From: Candidatus Woesearchaeota archaeon
GTDB taxonomy: Archaea; Nanobdellota; Nanobdellia; Woesearchaeales; UBA525
Direction of reading: 5' to 3'
DNA length: 10,928 nucleotides
NCBI GenBank assembly: GCA_018221165.1
Contig: JAAOYD010000027.1
Coordinates: forward strand, 1-10,928
The number at the start of each line of letters is the position of its first letter. The stretch's first letter is position 1. The notes under the pieces were generated by a model that was not told the origin of the DNA, ran no database searches, and worked only from the letters and a program-made list of their open reading frames with translations. Both the position numbers and the translations under genes were made by a program. Shown one piece after another: positions 6,431 to 10,928 of the stretch.

Positions 6431-7849
6431 ATGGATGAGAAGCTCCGCGAGGAGATACAGAAGCGTCTGGCTCTGAAAGAGAACCCTGCTAAGATGCGTA
6501 CGGAACTCGTGCAGAGCGGCTATGCTGAGCACGAAGTGGATGCTGCGCTGAAGAGCGAAGCTGACCATCATGTCCATGTGCAGGACAGCAAGGACAAGCA
6601 TAACAGCCGTATTCTCGCGCTCAGGGAGTTCATTGACCGCTTTGGCTATGGTGCTGCTTCGCCGCAGTTCATCAACATCCTCTTCTATGTTACGGGCGCT
6701 GGCATTTTCACGCTTGGCATCCTCAATGGCATACGTGCCGTCTTGAGTATGCTCATCAGTTCAGTCATGCAAGAATATTCTCGTGTGCACAAGGTGGGTA
6801 AGAATGTCATTTCTGCGGCTGGCATCATTTTCGGCTTCAGTTTCCTCATCATGGCTTTTGCCATCCGCGCGCGGGTAGTGTGGCTTTATGCCGTTGGTAT
6901 GCTTATTGCTAGTCTTGGTGTCGTTACCTATGGTGATCTCTACCAGAAACTCGTTTTCGAGACTATTCGTCGGGAAAAGATGGGCGGTATCCTGAAGCGA
7001 ATGGGGCAATACGGTGTGCTCATCACCATGGTGAGTATGCTCATAAGCGGTTGGGTCATCGAGCGCTTCCCTGAAACAGGGTCATACACGTTCAATCTCT
7101 TTGGCATGACCATTACCCCCATTGGCTATCTTCTCAGCTTTGAAATAACCGCGTTCGCGTTTATCATTTCCGGCTACCTCCTCAGCATGCTTAAGGGGCA
7201 CCGCGCTGAGCGCAAGTACAGTTTCGGTCGCTTTGTCAGAGAGCATTACTCCTCGTTACGCGGTCATGTGGGAAGCTGCTTCAAGAACAAGTATATTACC
7301 TTCCTTATTCTCGCCACCCTCATCACCGGTTTGCTGGAGGTGCTGGGTCAGAGCTATTACGGCCTGTTTATCTGGAAAGAATTCGGTCGGAGCTACATCA
7401 CTGTTGCGGTACTGTACGCTATTGCCATCATGATATCATTCATTGGTCCCTGGTTCACCAAGTTGTTGCAGCGGAGTATCGGGCTCAGTCCCATGCTCGT
7501 CTTTGGTACTTTGCTCACTGCTATCTTGCCTTTTGCGCTTGTCTACAACCCCCACCTTTTCGCTGTGGGTGCTGCGTTGATTTGTTCGGTGCTCGGTGCG
7601 GCCATCATTGGTGTTGCTCAAGGCTTGTTGGCAAGGAAACTCATGTCTGAAGAGCAGCGGAAGAAGTATTTCATGAGTCTTGGTCTCATCGTTGCTATTC
7701 CTTACTTGTTGCTCATCCCAGTGGGTGCATGGTTTGCTCACACATATACCTTGGAACACTTGTTCTTGGCAATTGGCGTTGGCCTCGCCCTGGTCGTCGC
7801 GCCGCTTTATTTAATCCTCGTCGCCATGGCGAGCAAACAGCGCTTGTAG
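6431..7849 (+). CDS. MFS-type multi-spanning membrane protein with N-terminal UBA-like helical domain
   Basis: The 472-residue protein has a soluble N-terminus (1-75), rich in charge and histidine (ADHHVHVQ). Residues 4-42 (LREEIQKRLALKENPAKMRTELVQSGYAEHEVDAALKSE in part) have the three-helix pattern of a UBA-like domain. About eleven hydrophobic segments follow, near 79-98, 99-114, 126-145, 147-167, 193-211, 231-253, 288-306, 321-342, 354-371, 376-399, 415-433 and 442-465, some of which may merge. A positively charged central loop (255-287) divides two halves, as in the major facilitator superfamily. The organisation suggests an MFS-like transporter, but I see no substrate motif. It is divergent from the propeller gene. 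No Shine-Dalgarno site is present. Confidence 0.78.
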   Translation: MDEKLREEIQKRLALKENPAKMRTELVQSGYAEHEVDAALKSEADHHVHVQDSKDKHNSRILALREFIDRFGYGAASPQFINILFYVTGAGIFTLGILNGIRAVLSMLISSVMQEYSRVHKVGKNVISAAGIIFGFSFLIMAFAIRARVVWLYAVGMLIASLGVVTYGDLYQKLVFETIRREKMGGILKRMGQYGVLITMVSMLISGWVIERFPETGSYTFNLFGMTITPIGYLLSFEITAFAFIISGYLLSMLKGHRAERKYSFGRFVREHYSSLRGHVGSCFKNKYITFLILATLITGLLEVLGQSYYGLFIWKEFGRSYITVAVLYAIAIMISFIGPWFTKLLQRSIGLSPMLVFGTLLTAILPFALVYNPHLFAVGAALICSVLGAAIIGVAQGLLARKLMSEEQRKKYFMSLGLIVAIPYLLLIPVGAWFAHTYTLEHLFLAIGVGLALVVAPLYLILVAMASKQRL

Positions 7850-7874
7850 AACAATCTTCCTCACTGACGTTTGG

Positions 7875-7895
7875 AGGTTTGCCTGCGGCAAACCT
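7875..7895 (+). terminator. Perfect 9-bp hairpin after the MFS-type gene, abutting the next promoter
   Basis: AGGTTTGCC pairs exactly with GGCAAACCT across the three-base loop TGC, with two further G·T pairs possible outside. It begins 25 bases after the MFS stop at 7849. The last base overlaps the TATA box of the next gene (7895-7903). It could end MFS transcription, although archaeal termination depends mainly on T-tracts and only a short T run follows, or it could be a control site for the next gene. Confidence 0.4.
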
Positions 7896-7903
7896 TTATT
7901 AAC
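7895..7903 (+). promoter_or_regulatory. TATA box of the MCM-like AAA+ gene
   Basis: TTTATTAAC, centred 26 bases before the ATG at 7925. The longer reading from a TTG at 7871 would run through the hairpin and the box, so it is not used. Confidence 0.6.
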
Positions 7904-7924
7904 TTCTCTCGTCTCACTCTTTCT

Positions 7925-9103
7925 ATGAAGAAACGCCTCTCAGGCCTGTTCTGGAGTTTCATTCCATTGGGTCCGCGAAAAGGGAAGCAGTTGCGCTCGC
8001 TCAAGCCCGTTTTATCGAAGCAGGAATACGCTGATGTTCGTTATCACGCGCGTTGGCGCTCCCTGGGCTTCCATGAGGATGGCTTCGGCGCGAAAGTGTG
8101 CCCGACGACCTTATGGGTACAGCTCAGTCTTGGTGTCGAGGACAAGAAGCTGGCACAGTTTGTCGCAGGCATCAATCGCAAAGTGTCTGATTTGGCGAAG
8201 CTGGACGCGATGAAAACGTTCAAGAAGAACGCGCTTGCCACCATCACATCACTCGTCGCGCCGAACATCGTCGGCATGGAAGCTGAGAAGCAAGCTGCGG
8301 CGTTGCAATTATTTGCGCAGGATGCGTTCCACATTCTTCTCTTAGGTGATCCGGGCACTGGCAAGACTGAAGTGCTGCGTGGCATCGAGCGTTTGGCGCC
8401 GCAGTCAATGTTCGGTCTCGGCTCCGGAGCTTCAAAGACTGGACTCATTGGCATGTATGATGGTAAGGAATTTGTTCCTGGATTGCTGGTCGAGGCAGAT
8501 GAGGGCTTGGCGCTCATCGACGAGCTGAATCTTATGAAGAAAGAGGATCGTGCCGGTCTCTACAGTGCCATGGAGAAGGGCTTCGTCACCTACGACAAGA
8601 GGGACAAGCATGAGAAATTCGATGCGCGTATTCGTGTCTTAGCGACGGCGAATCCGAAAGCTGATAAGTTTCTCGGCCAGGATGTCAAGTTTCTCCGCGC
8701 GCAACTCCCATTCGATTCCGCGTTGCTGACGCGTTTCCATCTTGTGTTCCTATTGCGGAAAGCAAAAGGCAAAGAGCTTGAGCAGATTACGCGCAAGATT
8801 GTTCGCAACGATGTGCGTGAATTGGCCGACGGGGATTCACGTTTCGTCAAGGAGTATGTCACCTACGCTGAGAAATTGAACGTTGTTTTCGATGACAAAT
8901 ACGAAAGTATGATTGTTGACTTCATCGAGCAGCTGAAGAAGGAAGAGAAGAACTTCCTCGTCGAGGTCGGGCCGCGGACGGTGCTTGGTGTCATCCGCAT
9001 GGCAAAGGCCTTCGCGCGCGCACGTTTGTCAAGAAATGTTTCTGCCGATGACTTGGAGAACGCGATGAAGCTGGTGAAAGCGTCACTGGTTCTGAAAGGG
9101 TGA
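7925..9103 (+). CDS. MCM-family AAA+ ATPase lacking the MCM N-terminal domain
   Basis: This 392-residue protein carries the AAA+ half of an MCM helicase. VAPNIVGMEAEKQAAALQLF (111-130) matches the MCM entry segment. Walker A is GDPGTGKT (141-148), and SGASKTGLIG (167-176) matches the MCM serine-glycine loop. Walker B ALIDELNLM (196-204) leads to DRAGLYSAMEKG, and sensor 1 is ATANP (240-244). The arginine finger is LLTRF (267-271), and VGPRT with MAKAFARARL (348-368) forms the sensor 2/lid. Archaeal replicative MCM is about 650-700 residues, with an OB fold, zinc site and DNA-binding hairpin in front. Here only about 110 unrelated basic residues precede the ATPase, with no cysteine pairs. The start at 7925 is leaderless, 26 bases from a TATA box. 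It is probably a paralogue with a non-replicative or accessory role. MoxR is an alternative family, but the lid and LQLF segment favour MCM. Confidence 0.82.
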   Translation: MKKRLSGLFWSFIPLGPRKGKQLRSLKPVLSKQEYADVRYHARWRSLGFHEDGFGAKVCPTTLWVQLSLGVEDKKLAQFVAGINRKVSDLAKLDAMKTFKKNALATITSLVAPNIVGMEAEKQAAALQLFAQDAFHILLLGDPGTGKTEVLRGIERLAPQSMFGLGSGASKTGLIGMYDGKEFVPGLLVEADEGLALIDELNLMKKEDRAGLYSAMEKGFVTYDKRDKHEKFDARIRVLATANPKADKFLGQDVKFLRAQLPFDSALLTRFHLVFLLRKAKGKELEQITRKIVRNDVRELADGDSRFVKEYVTYAEKLNVVFDDKYESMIVDFIEQLKKEEKNFLVEVGPRTVLGVIRMAKAFARARLSRNVSADDLENAMKLVKASLVLKG

Positions 9104-9120
9104 TGGATAGGAATTTTGGA

Positions 9121-9147
9121 ATTGTTTGTTTGTTCTTATTTATTTTC
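9121..9147 (+). terminator. T-rich terminator-like tract after the MCM-like gene
   Basis: A run dominated by T on the plus strand (TTGTTTGTTTGTTCTTATTT) begins 18 bases after the stop at 9103, as expected for an archaeal intrinsic terminator. A second, shorter T-run lies at 9171-9179. Stem-forming bases in front are absent. Confidence 0.5.
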
Positions 9148-9184
9148 TATATGGTTAATATTTTATATATGTTCTTTTTCACTT

Positions 9185-9205
9185 CGCGCGCGCATGCGCG
9201 TACGC
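9185..9205. other. 21-base alternating pyrimidine-purine tract (Z-DNA-prone) with a 12-base palindrome
   Basis: From 9185 every base alternates pyrimidine and purine for 21 bases, mostly CG. Within it CGCGCATGCGCG (9189-9200) is a perfect palindrome. It is a sharp GC island in an AT-rich intergenic region and ends 4 bases before the first of two TATA boxes. Such tracts can adopt left-handed DNA under negative supercoiling. Confidence 0.5.
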
Positions 9206-9209
9206 TGCA

Positions 9210-9217
9210 TTTATAAA
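9210..9217 (+). promoter_or_regulatory. TATA box 1 of the secreted-protein gene
   Basis: TTTATAAA, part of a directly repeated CATTTATAAA (first copy 9209-9218). It would place transcription start near 9240. Confidence 0.55.
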
Positions 9218-9221
9218 AACA

Positions 9222-9229
9222 TTTATAAA
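9222..9229 (+). promoter_or_regulatory. TATA box 2 of the secreted-protein gene
   Basis: TTTATAAA within the second CATTTATAAA (9220-9229), 11 bases after the first. It would place transcription start near 9250, just before or at the alternative ATG at 9248. Confidence 0.6.
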
Positions 9230-9268
9230 GAAAAATACTTACATAGTATGTATTTCCCTGTGGTGGCA

Positions 9269-10928
9269 ATGACTCGGGTAGCGACGACAACAATACTTCT
9301 CATTCTCCTAGCGCTTCTACTCCCCGTATTCGCAATCGGAGCAGACGCCTTCTTCGCCCTGGACAAAGAAGCCTACGAGCTTGGCCAGCCAGTTCTTGTT
9401 CACATCCCATCTCCGGACATTGGCACCACTATCGTTAGGATTACCGGCCCTGACGGCATGCACCGCTATCGTGGTAACGCGGAACAGGTCGAATTTTATC
9501 CACTTGTGCTTGGTCATTACAGCCTTGAAGCGCGTCACACCCAAGAACACTTATTTTCGCAAGAATTTGATGTTCTCTCCCCTGTACTTGAGAGCAAACC
9601 ACTACCACTCTTTCTTGAGAAGCAGCGCTACCGCGTCAACCAAGAAGTGCGCTTCCATCTCCAGCTCGAATCAGGACACGACTACCGGCTCCACGTCAGT
9701 TCTGAAGAGGAAGAGTTCAGCTTCATGGGCAATCTTAATCCCATAGCAGTCTTCAGGCCGCAAACTCCAGGAACATATATTGTCGAACTTCTTGACCGTA
9801 CTGCAAATGAGATTCATGAGCACGGTTTCCTCGTTGAGGAACGTCGTCCAATCAATTTCCTCAAACTCGCAGACCGAAAAGGGAGGTCTGCTCAATCACG
9901 AATCAAGGTTTACAAGGGCATGCATCAAATCTTCGACAGCGACGTCGATGACGAACTCGCGCCAGGTGTCTACAATCTCGAACTCGAACGTCCACTGAAG
10001 AACATCGAACGAATCAGATTGAGGGGATTCAACGCGAGCACAAACAACACACTTCTCCTCGAAGAAGTAAAACCACGCGTGCGCGGCAAACCAGCACTGG
10101 ACGGTTTTGCCATCGATCCGACAAAGACCACGTTCGAAGACGGCACTGTAACGAAACGTGCAACTGGTGACGAACTCTGGAAATGCGCAGAATGGAACTT
10201 CACCACTGCAAGCTGCGAAGGCGACTGGATCAGGCTCCGCTCGCTCGTCCCCGGCGAGCTCTACACCATTGACATCAATTCCACGGATCCTGCATTCGTT
10301 GAGACAAGTATCAACGTCCTGAATGTGCAAAGCTATCCGATGGTGGGCGGCACTTGGCGCGTCGAGTTCACCACTCTCGGCATCGCCAACCTCTCGATTC
10401 GTGCTATCAACGGCACGACATGGAATGATATTCTCGAGACAGAAGACCTGAAACTTCTCAGTTTGAAATGCGGCAATGAAAACATCCCTTACACCTGGCA
10501 GAACAGCATTCTTTTTGTTGAGGACTATAGCTGTAACGCAACTGCTATCGAGACAAGTCTTGTTCTTACTGAAGGCGTGCACAACCTGGAATTCACATTC
10601 GGCAACGACACGGCCTACGCGAACAACTACGCGAGCGCGACAGGAGTCCTTATCTTCCGAGACAAGACTGGCGGAGACGATGCGAACGCTGCCGAACCCG
10701 GTGCGAACGTCACGTGGGATACGCAGGACCGGCTCGACATAATCTACAGCCACACAAGTGGCGAAGCGAACATCACTATCAGCACCGATGGCATCTACCA
10801 TCTCAGCTATGGCATCATGGTGAATAGGACTGATTCGACAAACAATCGCAATGAGATTACTGCTCGCGTCAAGGTTAATGGACAAATACTGCCTTCGTGT
10901 TATGCAAACACCTACTTGCGTGCGCAGA
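9269..10928 (+). CDS. Large secreted surface protein, N-glycosylation-rich (partial, C-terminus beyond window)
   Basis: Open to the right edge, 553 residues are visible. MTRVATTTILLILLALLLPVF is a signal peptide, with likely cleavage after A22 or A27. Residues 27-240 are beta-rich. The module at 280-345 contains KCAEWNFTTASCEGDW (305-320) followed by VPGELYTIDI (327-336), a pattern I associate with DPANN-type surface proteins, from memory. A second beta module spans 346-450. Residues 470-553 (WDTQDRLDIIYSHTSG, DGIYHLSYGIMVNRT) resemble a jelly-roll repeat of C1q/TNF type. Eleven N-x-S/T sequons occur at 255, 259, 310, 337, 374, 381, 423, 446, 480, 501 and 519, and none before 255. The in-frame ATG at 9248 is a possible alternative start; 9269 is preferred because it gives a compact n-region and has GGTGG just before it. 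The protein is likely cell-surface or exported; function unknown. Confidence 0.82.
   Translation, partial: MTRVATTTILLILLALLLPVFAIGADAFFALDKEAYELGQPVLVHIPSPDIGTTIVRITGPDGMHRYRGNAEQVEFYPLVLGHYSLEARHTQEHLFSQEFDVLSPVLESKPLPLFLEKQRYRVNQEVRFHLQLESGHDYRLHVSSEEEEFSFMGNLNPIAVFRPQTPGTYIVELLDRTANEIHEHGFLVEERRPINFLKLADRKGRSAQSRIKVYKGMHQIFDSDVDDELAPGVYNLELERPLKNIERIRLRGFNASTNNTLLLEEVKPRVRGKPALDGFAIDPTKTTFEDGTVTKRATGDELWKCAEWNFTTASCEGDWIRLRSLVPGELYTIDINSTDPAFVETSINVLNVQSYPMVGGTWRVEFTTLGIANLSIRAINGTTWNDILETEDLKLLSLKCGNENIPYTWQNSILFVEDYSCNATAIETSLVLTEGVHNLEFTFGNDTAYANNYASATGVLIFRDKTGGDDANAAEPGANVTWDTQDRLDIIYSHTSGEANITISTDGIYHLSYGIMVNRTDSTNNRNEITARVKVNGQILPSCYANTYLRAQ

Noticed and set aside
7871..7924. Non-ATG upstream start for the MCM-like protein
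   Set aside because: The added residues are encoded by the hairpin and the TATA box, and the ATG at 7925 has the standard leaderless spacing.
9104..9268. Possible small RNA gene or CRISPR leader in the longest intergenic stretch
   Set aside because: No repeat-spacer pattern, no tRNA-like fold and no conserved RNA motif were seen; the region is explained by a T-rich tract, the alternating CG tract and tandem TATA boxes.
9896..10885. Long open frame of 329 codons on the minus strand
   Set aside because: It lies fully antisense to the secreted-protein gene, whose frame is open over 1660 bases with a signal peptide, modules and sequons. The antisense product is Cys/Val-rich low-quality sequence without a family; it arises from codon bias.

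Overview
The window reads as archaeal chromosome. Almost every gene has its own TATA box at a fixed distance from its start codon, most transcripts look leaderless, the few Shine-Dalgarno sites are of the GGTGA type, and the proteins are archaeal in character (HerA-type DNA translocase, KaiC/RAD55-like ATPase, MCM-type AAA+ ATPase, double zinc-ribbon protein, N-glycosylation-rich secreted protein). The small, single-gene transcription units and the surface-protein modules suggest a DPANN-type lineage such as Woesearchaeota or Nanoarchaeota. That placement is inference from gene flavour, with no marker gene to prove it. No tRNA, rRNA, CRISPR array or insertion sequence was seen.

Layout. On the minus strand from the left edge: a HerA-like translocase cut by the window edge (1-1313), an unrecognised 162-residue protein (1421-1909), and a GH15/phosphorylase-kinase-alpha-like (alpha/alpha)6 protein with a lysine-rich tail (1968-3131). 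A divergent promoter region follows, then a plus-strand double zinc-ribbon protein (3220-3531). Its stop overlaps the stop of a convergent HAD phosphatase (3528-4187). Next on the minus strand are a KaiC-like ATPase (4224-5039) and a cytoplasmic seven-bladed FG-GAP/PQQ-like beta-propeller (5087-6328). A second divergent promoter region separates the propeller from a plus-strand MFS-type membrane protein with a soluble N-terminal helical domain (6431-7849), an MCM-like AAA+ protein that lacks the MCM N-terminal domain (7925-9103), and the start of a large secreted protein that runs off the right edge (9269-10928). All sizeable intergenic stretches are promoters; the longest, about 165 bases at 9104-9268, holds a T-rich terminator-like tract, a 21-base alternating pyrimidine-purine tract and two tandem TATA boxes.

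How the genes relate. No multi-gene operon is evident: each gene has its own TATA box even where gaps are under 50 bases. Two promoter-to-start geometries appear. Seven genes have the TATA centre about 24-28 bases before the ATG (leaderless). Two, the GH15-like protein and the KaiC-like ATPase, have it 39 bases before, with a Shine-Dalgarno site exactly 4 bases from the ATG. The most interesting single items are the MCM-like AAA+ protein without its DNA-binding half, the H1-like tail on a GH15-fold enzyme, the KaiC-like ATPase with altered catalytic motifs beside a non-secreted calcium-loop propeller, the HAD phosphatase with an Asn in motif IV, and the structured DNA at three promoters. I do not see a clear multi-gene defence or mobile system.
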